This document shows positions 48,145 to 57,106 of a DNA stretch of 64,000 nucleotides, in pieces; position 1 is the first letter of the stretch; each line of letters starts with the position of its first letter. This DNA comes from DASQDN01 sp963844855 (GTDB lineage Bacteria > Acidobacteriota > Terriglobia > Bryobacterales > Bryobacteraceae). The notes beneath the pieces were generated by a model that saw only the letters and a program-made list of their open reading frames with translations, searched no databases and had not been told where the DNA came from. The DNA lies in the NCBI GenBank assembly GCA_963844855.1, contig CAWJQP010000073.1, positions 620,001-684,000 of the forward strand, written 5' to 3'. The translations under genes were made by a program, and so were the position numbers.

Positions 48145-48687
48145 ATGGGACATGACTTAGACGACACCATAGCGCTGCTTAATCGAACGCCTGCAACTCT
48201 CAACGTTCTTCTGCGTGATTTGCCCAGAACATGGACGACGCAAAATGAGGGCGAGAACACCTGGAACGCCTTCGACGTCGTAGCGCATCTAGTTCACTGC
48301 GAAGCCACCGACTGGATGCCTCGGGCACGAATGGTGTTGCGCTCTGGCGAGAACGAAACGTTCGAGCCATTCGATCGATCGGGACATCAACACTACAGCC
48401 GCGATAAGTCGCTTGATCAGTTGCTCGACGAATTCGCTCGGTTGCGGTCTGAGAATCTCTCTGAACTACTCGCGCTGAATCTACGGCAAGAAGATCTCGC
48501 GAAACGCGGAAAGCATCCGGTTTTCGGCTCCGTTACTTTGTCGGAGTTGCTGGCAACTTGGGTAACTCACGACCTGAATCACTTGCACCAACTCGCCAGA
48601 GTCATGGCTCATCAATATCGGGGTACCGTCGGTCCTTGGAGCGTATACCTTGGTGTCCTGCAATGCGCAGGTCACAGCGCACCATAA
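48145..48687 (+). CDS. DinB-family metal-binding four-helix protein
   Basis: A 180-residue protein of the DinB/YfiT type. The putative metal histidines lie in VVAHLVHCEA and THDLNHLHQLARVMA. Related proteins are thiol S-transferases using mycothiol or bacillithiol, or have unknown roles; nothing here identifies the substrate. The last 86 bases overlap the convergent ADP-ribosylglycohydrolase gene, in which its C-terminus (YLGVLQCAGHSAP) is encoded opposite the tail of that protein. Confidence 0.85.
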   Translation: MGHDLDDTIALLNRTPATLNVLLRDLPRTWTTQNEGENTWNAFDVVAHLVHCEATDWMPRARMVLRSGENETFEPFDRSGHQHYSRDKSLDQLLDEFARLRSENLSELLALNLRQEDLAKRGKHPVFGSVTLSELLATWVTHDLNHLHQLARVMAHQYRGTVGPWSVYLGVLQCAGHSAP

Positions 48688-49633
48688 GAAGCCTCGCGGC
48701 GAAATCGACGAGGTTTTCCTCGTTCACCGTTCTCACAACCTCATACCAGCTTTCGTTTATCGTCTCTGGTCGGATGGCGCCAGCGATTGCCCCACCGATA
48801 GATGCCACCGAATCTGAATCTCCGCCGAGGTTCGCCGCAAATAATACCGTCTTCTCCACGGATTGTGTAATCAGAGCCAGGCAGATTGCCAAGGGAACGA
48901 TAAGCTGTGGGCTATTCGGGAAGTACCGCTGTGCAACGTCATCGACAATCAGATGCTTTCTGCTCACGAGATCGGAATGAATCAACTCGATGGATTGAGC
49001 GATTGTGACTCCTGGTTCGGAGGGACGGAGAGATTCCGCTTCTCGGGAGGCGCTTATGGTTACAGCGAGTATTTCAGCGCTTGGCCGGCCTTCTAACGCC
49101 GCTGACACTGCGCCGGCTACCGCGGCTGCGGCGCAAATCGCAAGCTGCCCGCCGTGAGTAGGGATGGCGCATTCGTATGAGCCTCGAATCAACTTGTCCA
49201 AGTCACTCGACGGATAGATCACTCCAACGGGAGCGACGCGCATCGCTGCTCCGCATCCGTTACCCTCGGACGCTATGCGACCAGGATCGCCAATCTGAAG
49301 AAACGTCCACAGCGAAACGCCCGGGTGCGCAGATTTCCGGCACTGCAAAAGTTCTCGGCCGATCCCCGTGTGGCCGACGTGCCCATCGCGCAAGATCGCG
49401 CGAATGACTGCTATCGTCTGTTCGGTATCATCTGTCGTTTCGCCGATTCGCCACTCGTATCTTTTGCCGACGTAGCGAGGGATAATCTGTCCCGCTTCGC
49501 CATGGAATCCTGAGATGCCTTCCGGATACCAACGTTGAACATCTTCCCGAGAAAGCGTCTCTGACTGTTTGCCAATGGCGTCGCCGACAGCAAGTCCTTT
49601 AAAGCAGCCGGCTACGCGATCGTTGAGGGTCAT
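48602..49633 (-). CDS. ADP-ribosylglycohydrolase (DraG-like)
   Basis: A 343-residue enzyme starting at ATG 49631-49633 (MTLNDRVAGCFKGLAVGDAI). The two metal-binding motifs of the family are present: TTDDTEQT near residue 66 and GGDSDSVASIGGAIAG in the last third. It removes ADP-ribose from proteins, DNA or small molecules. No ADP-ribosyltransferase is adjacent. Its tail after about residue 315 (MVRCDLRIAGHQGIRSKDRR) lies in the overlap with the DinB gene and is probably non-conserved. No ribosome site precedes the ATG; a terminator-like hairpin and T-run do, so transcription attenuation is possible. Confidence 0.88.
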   Translation of the reverse strand: MTLNDRVAGCFKGLAVGDAIGKQSETLSREDVQRWYPEGISGFHGEAGQIIPRYVGKRYEWRIGETTDDTEQTIAVIRAILRDGHVGHTGIGRELLQCRKSAHPGVSLWTFLQIGDPGRIASEGNGCGAAMRVAPVGVIYPSSDLDKLIRGSYECAIPTHGGQLAICAAAAVAGAVSAALEGRPSAEILAVTISASREAESLRPSEPGVTIAQSIELIHSDLVSRKHLIVDDVAQRYFPNSPQLIVPLAICLALITQSVEKTVLFAANLGGDSDSVASIGGAIAGAIRPETINESWYEVVRTVNEENLVDFAARLLMVRCDLRIAGHQGIRSKDRRYPDIDEP

Positions 49634-49681
49634 AAAACAAAAATACCGGTGAGTTGCTCGGAGGATTCGCAACTCACCGGT
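49634..49681 (-). terminator. Intrinsic terminator or attenuator just before the glycohydrolase ATG
   Basis: On the minus strand ACCGGTGAGTTGC and GCAACTCACCGGT form a perfect 13 bp stem (49645-49657 with 49669-49681) around an 11-base loop, followed directly by ATTTTTGTTTT and then the ATG. This has the form of a rho-independent terminator for the upstream DinB gene. Because it touches the next start codon, it may act as an attenuator in that gene's leader. Confidence 0.75.
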
Positions 49682-49833
49682 GGCCGGACTTCACAAGGAG
49701 TGCGCTTACGGCCAAGTATTCAGAACTGCCAGGCCGGAGGGGGTCCGGTCTGGTTGCGCCCGACCTATCCCTTCGGGCGTTCCTACAGTATTCGATGGTC
49801 AACCTAGCGGTGGGGTTCCCGAAATCTTCGCCT
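49682..49833 (-). other. Hairpin-rich spacer upstream of the glycohydrolase gene
   Basis: Between the DinB stop and the terminator hairpin lie three further stems: CGCCCG with CGGGCG (49757-49762 and 49774-49779), CCAGGCCGG with CCGGTCTGG (49729-49737 and 49745-49753, one mismatch), and TGGCCG with CGGCCA (49681-49686 and 49709-49714). No open frame fits. This could be a structured leader RNA ending in the terminator, but I cannot match it to a known riboswitch class. Confidence 0.4.
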
Positions 49834-50331
49834 TTAGGCAGTAGCGGTTAGAGGTTCATCCGCGCTTCCGCCGTAGATACTAGGCACCTTGGCGCCCATC
49901 GGCCGCAAATACGCGGTGAGTTGACCGCGGTGATGTACGGAATGCTTCATCATGATCTGAAGAAATGTGACGTTCGGAACGGTCCAGTTGAAGAACGTGA
50001 CTGGTTTTGCCAAATGCTCGCCGGACAGTTCTTTTATCTTTTTAACGAGTTCCGCTCCACGCGCTTTGTAGGTACTTGCAAGGTCGCCGGTCGGCTTGCC
50101 CGAAGCCTCGGGAAATGGACCGAATTCCCCGGCGATAACGCTCTCCAAAAACCAGAAATCGGAGGCGGCGATATGTTCGGCTAACTCGCCTGCTTTCATA
50201 CAGGTTTCATGCGGCGAGTATGTCTTTTTGTCATCTGGAACCGCGGCGAGTACTTTCGTGGTCGTCTCAATTTCCTGTTCAATTTGCGGGAACAAGAATT
50301 CTGCGACGGTACCGGCTTGCTCTGGAGTCAT
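49834..50331 (-). CDS. DinB-superfamily protein
   Basis: A 165-residue four-helix protein with metal histidines in AGELAEHIAASDFW and KHSVHHRGQLTAYLRPMG, the pattern of the DinB group common in Acidobacteria (often annotated as damage-inducible). It is only distantly like the DinB protein at 48145. No neighbour indicates its role. The gene ends about 150 bases before a strong terminator on the same strand. Confidence 0.85.
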   Translation of the reverse strand: MTPEQAGTVAEFLFPQIEQEIETTTKVLAAVPDDKKTYSPHETCMKAGELAEHIAASDFWFLESVIAGEFGPFPEASGKPTGDLASTYKARGAELVKKIKELSGEHLAKPVTFFNWTVPNVTFLQIMMKHSVHHRGQLTAYLRPMGAKVPSIYGGSADEPLTATA

Positions 50332-50458
50332 AGGTAAAGGCTACTCCGTCCCCGAGCCCGATGCAATGACGTTTCGGTGCTCCACGCTCCGCCGGCTTTC
50401 GATATAGTAGAGACAGTCACGAGATCGTCCAAGCGCCGATCTGGAGAAATTCTTTCCT

Positions 50459-51811
50459 ATGAATCGAAGACACTTCGTCATGAGTTCCGCGGCGGCTGCC
50501 AGCGCTACGTTTGCGTCCAGCGCGCAAGCGGCGCCGAGCGACACCGTCCGCATCGCGGTAGTTGGCCTGCGTGGGCAAGGCAATTCACATATCCGGTCCT
50601 ATTCTGGAATGAAAGACGTCGAAATCGCCGCTCTCTGCGATATCGACGAGAGCATTCTGGACAACCGGTTGAAAGAGGTCGAAACTAGCGGGCGCAAGCG
50701 TCCGGCGCGGTATGTCGACATTCGTGAACTTCTCGACAAAGAGAAGGACATTGACTGCATCTCCATCGCTACGCCGAACCACAACCACACGCTTCAGACG
50801 ATCTGGTCGCTGCAGGCCGGCAAGCATGTTTATTGCGAGAAGCCGGTTTCGCACAACATTTTCGAGTCGAAGCAGATCGTCGCAGCGGCGCGAAAGTATA
50901 ACAAGATTGTTCAAGGCGGCGTGAATGCGCGTTCACACGGCGGTCCGATTGAGGCCGTGAATAAAATGCGTGAAGGGCTGATCGGCGATGTCTATATGGC
51001 TCGAGGACTATGCTTCAAGCGGCGTGACACGATTGGTCGCGCGCGACCCGAGCCCGTTCCGGCCGGTGTGCATTACGATCTCTGGCTCGGGCCAGCTCCG
51101 AAGACGGAATTTACCAAGAATCGCTTCCACTACAACTGGCACTGGTTCTGGGATTACGGCAATGGTGACTTCGGCAACCAGGGCATCCATGAGCTCGACA
51201 TTGCTCGTTGGGGGCTGGGCGTGAAGTATCCGACGAAGGTTGCGGCTATCGGTGGGCACTTCATGTTCGATGACGATCAGCAGACGCCGAATACATTGAA
51301 TATTGCCTATGAATTCAACGAAAGCGGCAAGCACAAAATGATGGTCTTCGAAGTTCGCCACTGGGATTCCAACCACGAAGCGGGCGTCGGCGGCGCCGAT
51401 GGTGGTAAGAATCTGAATACGGTTGGCAACACCTTCTACGGTTCCAACGGCTATCTGGCTATCGATGGATACAACAAGTACGAATCGTGGCTGGGCAAGA
51501 CTGCGGAGAATACAGGGCCTCGCGGCGGGACCACTCGCTCCCTCGAAAAGGGTCCTACCAAGTCAGAGGGCGGAAGCAACTGGCGCAACTTCATCGAAGT
51601 CGTGAAGAGCAATGACCGGTCCAAGCAAACGAATGATATTGAAGAAGGCGCGATTTCGGCGACGCTAATGCACCTCGGAAATATCTCGTATCGTGTGGGG
51701 CGCTCGTTGACGTTCGACTCGGCGAAGATGCAGGTTGTCGGTGATGCGGAAGCGAACAAGATGTTCACGCGTCCGTACCGGTCTGGATTTGTCGTACCCG
51801 CGAAAGTATAG
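50459..51811 (+). CDS. Gfo/Idh/MocA-family oxidoreductase, Tat-exported
   Basis: A 450-residue protein whose N-terminus MNRRHFVMSSAAAASATFAS is a twin-arginine signal. The Rossmann fold starts with RIAVVGLRGQGNSHIRSYSG, followed by ISIATPNHNHT and the conserved YCEKPVSHN (EKP) motif. The C-terminal domain contains RFHYNWHWFWDYGNGDFGNQ and HELDIARWG, typical of planctomycete and acidobacterial members acting on sugars or glycosides outside the cytoplasm with a tightly held NAD(P). Substrate unknown. A strong terminator follows the stop. Confidence 0.93.
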   Translation: MNRRHFVMSSAAAASATFASSAQAAPSDTVRIAVVGLRGQGNSHIRSYSGMKDVEIAALCDIDESILDNRLKEVETSGRKRPARYVDIRELLDKEKDIDCISIATPNHNHTLQTIWSLQAGKHVYCEKPVSHNIFESKQIVAAARKYNKIVQGGVNARSHGGPIEAVNKMREGLIGDVYMARGLCFKRRDTIGRARPEPVPAGVHYDLWLGPAPKTEFTKNRFHYNWHWFWDYGNGDFGNQGIHELDIARWGLGVKYPTKVAAIGGHFMFDDDQQTPNTLNIAYEFNESGKHKMMVFEVRHWDSNHEAGVGGADGGKNLNTVGNTFYGSNGYLAIDGYNKYESWLGKTAENTGPRGGTTRSLEKGPTKSEGGSNWRNFIEVVKSNDRSKQTNDIEEGAISATLMHLGNISYRVGRSLTFDSAKMQVVGDAEANKMFTRPYRSGFVVPAKV

Positions 51812-51830
51812 CGGTCGTTCATTTGTATTA

Positions 51831-51869
51831 AAAAGGAGACGTGGGCTGAGGTCCACGTCTCTTTTTCTT
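51831..51869 (+). terminator. Intrinsic terminator between oxidoreductase and PQQ-like gene
   Basis: GAGACGTGG (51836-51844) and CCACGTCTC (51853-51861) form a perfect 9 bp stem with an 8-base loop, preceded by AAAAG and followed by TTTTTCTTT. The A-run on the left makes it usable from both sides. The ATG of the next gene follows the T-run at once, the same layout as at 49634-49681. Confidence 0.85.
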
Positions 51870-51870
51870 T

Positions 51871-53082
51871 ATGCGACACCTACTTATAGCGCTGGCACTG
51901 TTGATTCCCAGCTACGCCCAGTGGCCGCAGTTCGGCGGCCCAAATGGCAACTTCATCGTTGACGGCAAAGGAATTGCTCCCACCTGGCCAGCCGGAGGAC
52001 CGCGTCAGTTGTGGAAGCGTGTGGTTGGAGAAGGCTACTCGGGTGTTGTTGTTGATAACGGCGTTTTGTATACGATGTACAGCCGGGATCGCGAGGAGGT
52101 CGTGATCGCGATGGATGCGGCGACCGGCAAGACGCGATGGGAATACGCCTACGACAAGTCGGGTCCGCGCATGGATCTGTCACAGGGAGCCGGGCCGCAT
52201 TCGACACCGCTTGTTCTCGGCGACCGCGTGTACACGATCGGGATACGAGCACGCATGCACGCGTTCGATAAAAACACCGGGAAGCTAGTCTGGCACAAGG
52301 AATTGTATAAAGACTTTCCCGGCAGCACGGAGTTTGATCGCGGCTATGCAGTGAGTCCGATTGCGTACAAAGACATGATTATCGTCAAACTAGGCGGCCC
52401 GAATCACGCGATTGTCGCGCTCAACCCTAAGGATGGCGCGATGCTGTGGAGAAGCTTGAGCTATGGAAATGCTCCGGCAACACCGATTGTGGCGCAGGCT
52501 AGCGGGAGAGATGTTCTCTTCACACAGTTTGCAGAAGACGTCGTCGCATTGAACCCAGCAAATGGCGAGCTGCTCTGGAATTATTCCCACAAGACTGATT
52601 ACGGGCTCAACATCACCCAACCGATGTGGGGTTCAGACAATATCGTGGTGATCACGTCGGCATATAGCGGGGGCGCGCGCGGATTGCAGGTCGATGGAGA
52701 AGCGCGGAATCCGAAGGAACTCTGGAATCACAATCGGCTGCGCGTACACTTCACGACGGCTCTTCGCATTGGCGGTTATGTTTACGGGTCAAGTGGCGAC
52801 TTCGGTCCTTCGCCGATCACTTGCGTGGACGTGAAGACGGGACGCGTGATGTGGCAGGACAGAACGTTCTCGAAAGGCAATCTGGTCAAGGCCGGCGACA
52901 AGGTAATCCTGCTCGATGAGGACGGCACTCTTGCGCTTTTAACTCTGTCTCCGGAGGGAATGAAGGTGCATGGAAAAGCTGAGCAAGTCGCGCTGAAGAA
53001 CGCCTGGACTCCGCCGACGCTTGCCGGCACGACTCTGCTGGTGCGAGATCGCAAGCATCTCGTCGCGTTTGACTTGAAGTGA
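51871..53082 (+). CDS. Secreted PQQ-type beta-propeller protein
   Basis: A 403-residue protein with a signal peptide (LLIALALLIPSYAQ) and WPQFGGPNGNFIVDGKGIAP, the usual opening of acidobacterial and planctomycete PQQ-like repeat proteins. Blades include VVIAMDAATGKTRWEYAYD, RMHAFDKNTGKLVWHKELY, AIVALNPKDGAMLWRSLSYG, VVALNPANGELLWNYSH and ITCVDVKTGRVMWQDRTF. No dehydrogenase catalytic residues or cytochrome domain, so it is more likely a structural or BamB-like propeller than an alcohol dehydrogenase. No ribosome site lies between the terminator hairpin and its ATG. Confidence 0.87.
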   Translation: MRHLLIALALLIPSYAQWPQFGGPNGNFIVDGKGIAPTWPAGGPRQLWKRVVGEGYSGVVVDNGVLYTMYSRDREEVVIAMDAATGKTRWEYAYDKSGPRMDLSQGAGPHSTPLVLGDRVYTIGIRARMHAFDKNTGKLVWHKELYKDFPGSTEFDRGYAVSPIAYKDMIIVKLGGPNHAIVALNPKDGAMLWRSLSYGNAPATPIVAQASGRDVLFTQFAEDVVALNPANGELLWNYSHKTDYGLNITQPMWGSDNIVVITSAYSGGARGLQVDGEARNPKELWNHNRLRVHFTTALRIGGYVYGSSGDFGPSPITCVDVKTGRVMWQDRTFSKGNLVKAGDKVILLDEDGTLALLTLSPEGMKVHGKAEQVALKNAWTPPTLAGTTLLVRDRKHLVAFDLK

Positions 53083-53700
53083 GGAGACGCGACTTAAGTG
53101 GCGTAGCTTGTCATGGGCTGAAATTGACTGATGGACATGGGTCGGAGGCTCTCACTCGCATAATGAACAAAGCGCGTCTTCTATTTGTGCCGCTGATTAT
53201 AGTCCGATCCGGTGGACGATGGCATGAAACGCAAGCTCGGCCTTAAATAAATTCCCATCCTCGTCGTCTCCGAAGCGCGATTGCGTCATCGTTTTGTCGG
53301 GCTGCTCGACCGCTGCGACGCCAATCCCCGAGTCTGCTAAGCACCGTGATGTTCTGCGGATTCGGCGAACACGGCGTGATGGGGCGGCTGTCTCTGCTGT
53401 TGGAACCATTGATGTAAAACGAGCGTGGCATCCCCACATCGATAATGTCATAAACTAGATTCTTTTCCGGAATAATGCGCGGGCGAGCCCTGGGACGCCG
53501 TCGTGCCAGCGACCCCCATTCCAATGAGCAGGTTCAAATGGAACTGCTCGTAGCAAGCCAAACTAGGTTCCGCGCATTATTTTTACAATAATTTCACCGC
53601 CGCTTAAGCGGCCATCCGCCTCAAACTCCAAAATGAACCGAGTGCCTGGTTAAGGAGCACTCAGGCGCTCGCTCAGCAACTCCACGTACGAGGTGACGGA
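53083..53700. other. Intergenic region with a decayed gene piece
   Basis: 618 bases without an intact gene. The minus strand between about 53530 and 53195 holds protein-like sequence in two frames (see next entry). The last 60 bases before 53701 contain GAGGTGACGG, a ribosome site for the cytochrome relic. The rest shows nothing I recognise. Confidence 0.5.
53195..53500 (-). pseudogene. Possible CotH-kinase-like gene remnant
   Basis: One minus-strand frame reads VYDIIDVGMPRSFYINGSN and then SPNPQNITVL; a second continues ADSGIGVAAVEQPDKTMTQS and RFGDDEDGNLFKAELAFHAI before a stop. The VEQ.DK...RFGDDEDGNLFK pattern recalls the CotH kinase family (spore-coat/secreted protein kinases), in which VEQVDK and GNLYK occur in this order. 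There is no start and the frame is broken, so it is a relic at best. The assignment is weak. Confidence 0.3.
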
Positions 53701-56678
53701 ATGCATTTGCCTGTCCGAAAAGACTTATTGCCCCTGGCTGCTATCGCGGTCACGTCCCTGTTCATCGCACGCAATTTGATTCCCGGTCACTCCGTCCGGC
53801 GAACTCTCTCGCCGGAGTTCACGCGCAAGGTACTTGCGCCGGTTCTACCGGAAGCACCCCTTGAACTTCGGCTATTTGTAGGTCCTGTCAAAACAGACTC
53901 GTCAGGACGTATCATTACGGGCCCAACGAACGATCCGGTGAAAAACCTGACCGGCGCGGAGGATATTGGAGTCAAAGCGGGGATTGAACGGCCACAAAAA
54001 TCGCGTTCGCCGTCGACTATTTCAACGGTCGACCTGATACGGGGCAGCGCCTGAATCCGAACGCGCCGTCAGTGAAAGGTGGCAGTCGCCACTGGCCGTT
54101 CGTGAAACAGCCATTTCGAAGCTGGCCCAATGCGCTTGCTGTCACAGCCGATGGCGCAAAGGTTTACGTGACGCTGCCGGACGGGAGGGTTACCCGGACT
54201 GGCGGGTAGCCGTGATCGATGCCCCGTCGAAGAAAGTGAGCCGCTGGATCGAAGTACGGACAATCGGAAACTCCCGGGCTGTGCGCCCCACTGGACTCGC
54301 TATCGCTCCCGCGAATTCCGCCATTTATCCGCGGCCTTACGTGGTCGTCCTCAATCAGTACGCGAACTTCGCGACTGTGATTGACGCGGCCAGCGACACG
54401 GTTGTCGGCGAGTTCGAGACCGGCTTCTATGCCGAGCGAGCGGTTTTCAACAGCACTGGCACAAGGCTCTATGTGACCGATCGTTTCAAGGACCAGGTTC
54501 GTGTCTTCGATGTCACGGCGGGGCCCTTCCCGTCAGGCAGCGGAGATCCCGACCGGAACAAACGATCTCGACCCGCAATCCTCGGGACCTCTCGCTCAAT
54601 CAGGACGGGTCGAAACTGTACGTTGCCAATACGCTCGGTCATACCATCGCTGTGATCAACACAGGGGCATTGCGCCTCGAGAAAAACATGATCGTGGGCG
54701 GCCTAGCCACCGACGTCGAAGTCGCCGGCAGGTGGGGCATCGTGTCAGGTCACAGCACAACGAACGCGCTCAATCAACTAGAAACAGGCAATGGAATGCC
54801 GAAGCAGGTAAACGGCGGTAGTTTTATCCGGAACAACGGATCACCGCTTGGCTACCTACCCGTTATGTCCGACACAACGAAGGCGACGACCTTCGACGAC
54901 CTTGGAAGCGAGCTGAAGATTTTCGACACGACAAATGATTCGTTCGTATTCCGGTATGTCGACGTCGGTCGCAATAAATCGCTGCTTGCCGTGGAGGGGC
55001 AGGTTGTGGATCTGGGCGACTGGACGCCTGCGCAAACGATCGTTCGGGGCAGCGGCCCGGAACAGATCTTCGTACGGGGGAACTTTCTATTCGTGGCGCA
55101 CATGCACTCGGATAACGTCGAGGTCTTCCGGATCGATGCGGCTGCGTCGAATCTGCGGCTGTCTGACGCCGATGGACATCGAGTTTACCGGCGGCATTAC
55201 GCCCGAAGGTATCGCCGTGTCTCCCGATGGTCGCACGTGTTCGTTACGAACCGGCAGACGGAAGACGTTTCGTTCCTGTCTGTTGATGGGAATGGCGGTT
55301 TACACGCAATGGGTACATTGCAGTCGGAGTGACGAATACAACTCCCGACCCGACAACCGGCGGTAACGGGACAAAATCTGTTTGCAACGGCGGAAGAGCA
55401 GGGATTACGGTGGCTGTTCAGCGCGTCGTACTCCGACGATGGACAGAAGTCGTGCGGCAATTGTCACTGGCAGAGCCGCCACGATGGATCGCAGTGGAAC
55501 GTCGGCGCGAATGCGATAGGTGGACCTGAGCGTGCCCCCAGAACAAAGACATCTCCGACAACTGGCCCGAATGGTTTGAGGGTCTGAGCAGTGACATGAA
55601 CTCGTACGCATCGTCGTGCAACGGCGAACTGGTTGTTGCGGAGCGTCGAACCGCGGTGTTCCCTCAGCAGAATCTCGCCGACCGGCTCAGGTGCCCGCGA
55701 TGCCTTCGTGCTGGCGAAAGACGGAAGCCAATTCTCGCGCGATTGGCCGTCTCTGACCTGAGCAGCAAGGCCGTTCAAAGTAGGTTTCTATGACATGGCC
55801 TTTCTGCAGATTCTGTGGACGCAAAACGAAACGCACCGTATGCCGAATCCCCTAACGCAGTTTCCTTTCCAGTCAGTGAGGCTGCAGCGATTCTCGAGCG
55901 CGGAAAAGCAGCTTCTTTTCGCAGGGAGGTTTCGCAGGGGGCGGAGCGGGGTGCGCGAGCTGCCATCGCAACGGAAACCAGATTGTTGACGGAGTGGTCA
56001 AATGATTCGTTCCAGGATTGGCTCTATGTCTATGAGCCCGGAGTCGTAGCCGAAACCACTGTGGGCGGAGATGGACCATTTACGCGTCTGGCGAACGATT
56101 ACTTCTTCTACGCCGTTCTCAGCCTCCGCAGGATCTTGGCTCGCGGCAGAACATCAGAGCCGAAACACAAAGCATCTGCGCAGCTTCTGGGACAGCGTTC
56201 CGCTGATGGCTGCACCATGGAAGCGCACACTCTCTCAGGGAGATCCTGCTCCCGCCTGATTCGCCCTTGCTCACGACCGAGCGAACGGGGTTTCAACTTC
56301 CGAACGGTCCGCGCAGACCATCAGAGACGTGTCGCTCACGATTTCCTTGGAGGTCCTCCTGTCGTTCTTCCGACGGAGGTGCCGATTACGATGGGGCACA
56401 GCGCTGGCGGCTTCGCGGGAGATGCGAAGGGACCGATCTACGTGAGTCTCGATCCGCCGGCCCGAATAAGCGGTCCCGATGCGGCGTATCCGGAAGGGCG
56501 GCTGCAAGTTGACCGGCTGGGCACGAACAATCTGACCCCTCTTGTGGTCGATGGCGCCATCAACCCGGCTCTCGCGTCAGCGGGAGTCCGAGTCGTCCCG
56601 GAAACTCACGGAAAGGTTTCCCAACTCTCGGCAAGCGACATCGATGCGATTTCGAAGTACCTGCTGTCACTTCAGTGA
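53701..56678 (+). pseudogene. Decayed YVTN-propeller / dihaem cytochrome c gene
   Basis: About 3 kb of plus-strand coding sequence broken by at least eight frame changes. In order: an N-terminus with a hydrophobic stretch at 53701; propeller pieces (WPNALAVTADGAKVYVTLP; FNSTGTRLYVTDRFKDQVRV; LSLNQDGSKLYVANTLGHTI; ITPEGIAVSPDG then HVFVTNRQTEDVSFLS); then GQNLFATAEEQG with a first haem motif SCGNCHWQSRHDG near 55447, a second CASCHRNGNQIVDGV near 55953, and a C-terminus ISKYLLSLQ at 56678. The layout is a surface propeller joined to a cytochrome c peroxidase-like dihaem region. Frame changes go both ways and several lie within 100 bases, so decay is likelier than single errors. Confidence 0.7.
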
Positions 56679-57106
56679 GTCGTGACGGTAAGCGGATCCG
56701 AAGTACCAGCACTCATGGACCGATGAACGCTGCTCGCCTAGTCGAGCTTCGGAACGTCGGTCCCTAAGCAAAACGCCGGAAACGAAGTTACAGCGCCCCC
56801 AGGGTCCATACATCTTCAACGCCGATCAAGACACCTTGTGGCTTCGGCACGGCCTTCAGCATCGGCGAGCGCCGCGCTGTTGAACGACCGGCCTGCCACT
56901 TAGGAGGAACCTAGGTCGTTGCCAAGCGGATGCAGGCGGACCGGCCAACCTGGATGATTCTATGGTCACAGGCCTCTAAGACTGATTTCTTGTCGCAGCC
57001 CGTGCAAGTCGTATGGATCCCATGACCGCCCTTCGGGCTGAATGACGCCTTGCACGGGGGAGGCTAGGGAACAAGATGAGTCCCGGAACGGAGACGCGAA
57101 TCTATA
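56679..57106. other. Intergenic region downstream of the cytochrome relic
   Basis: 428 bases with no credible gene. The minus strand at about 56855-56780 reads MLKAVPKPQGVLIGVEDVWT in an open stretch, perhaps a further gene crumb, but nothing supports it. The last part holds a two-stem structure (56999-57058). Confidence 0.4.
56999..57058. other. Two-stem RNA-like structure
   Basis: CCCGTGCAAG (56999-57008) and CTTGCACGGG (57049-57058) are perfect 10 bp complements. Inside the 40-base loop GCCC-TTC-GGGC (57028-57038) forms a second stem. It is 48 bases from the stop of the HEAT gene on the minus strand. There is no T-run on either side, so it may be a rho-dependent stop, a structured RNA or an IS end. 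Confidence 0.4.

Noticed and set aside
55815..56678. Separate 287-codon gene at the end of the cytochrome region
   Set aside because: Its parts match the C-terminal half of the propeller/dihaem relic only in pieces, and the second haem motif lies in another frame; better treated as part of one pseudogene.
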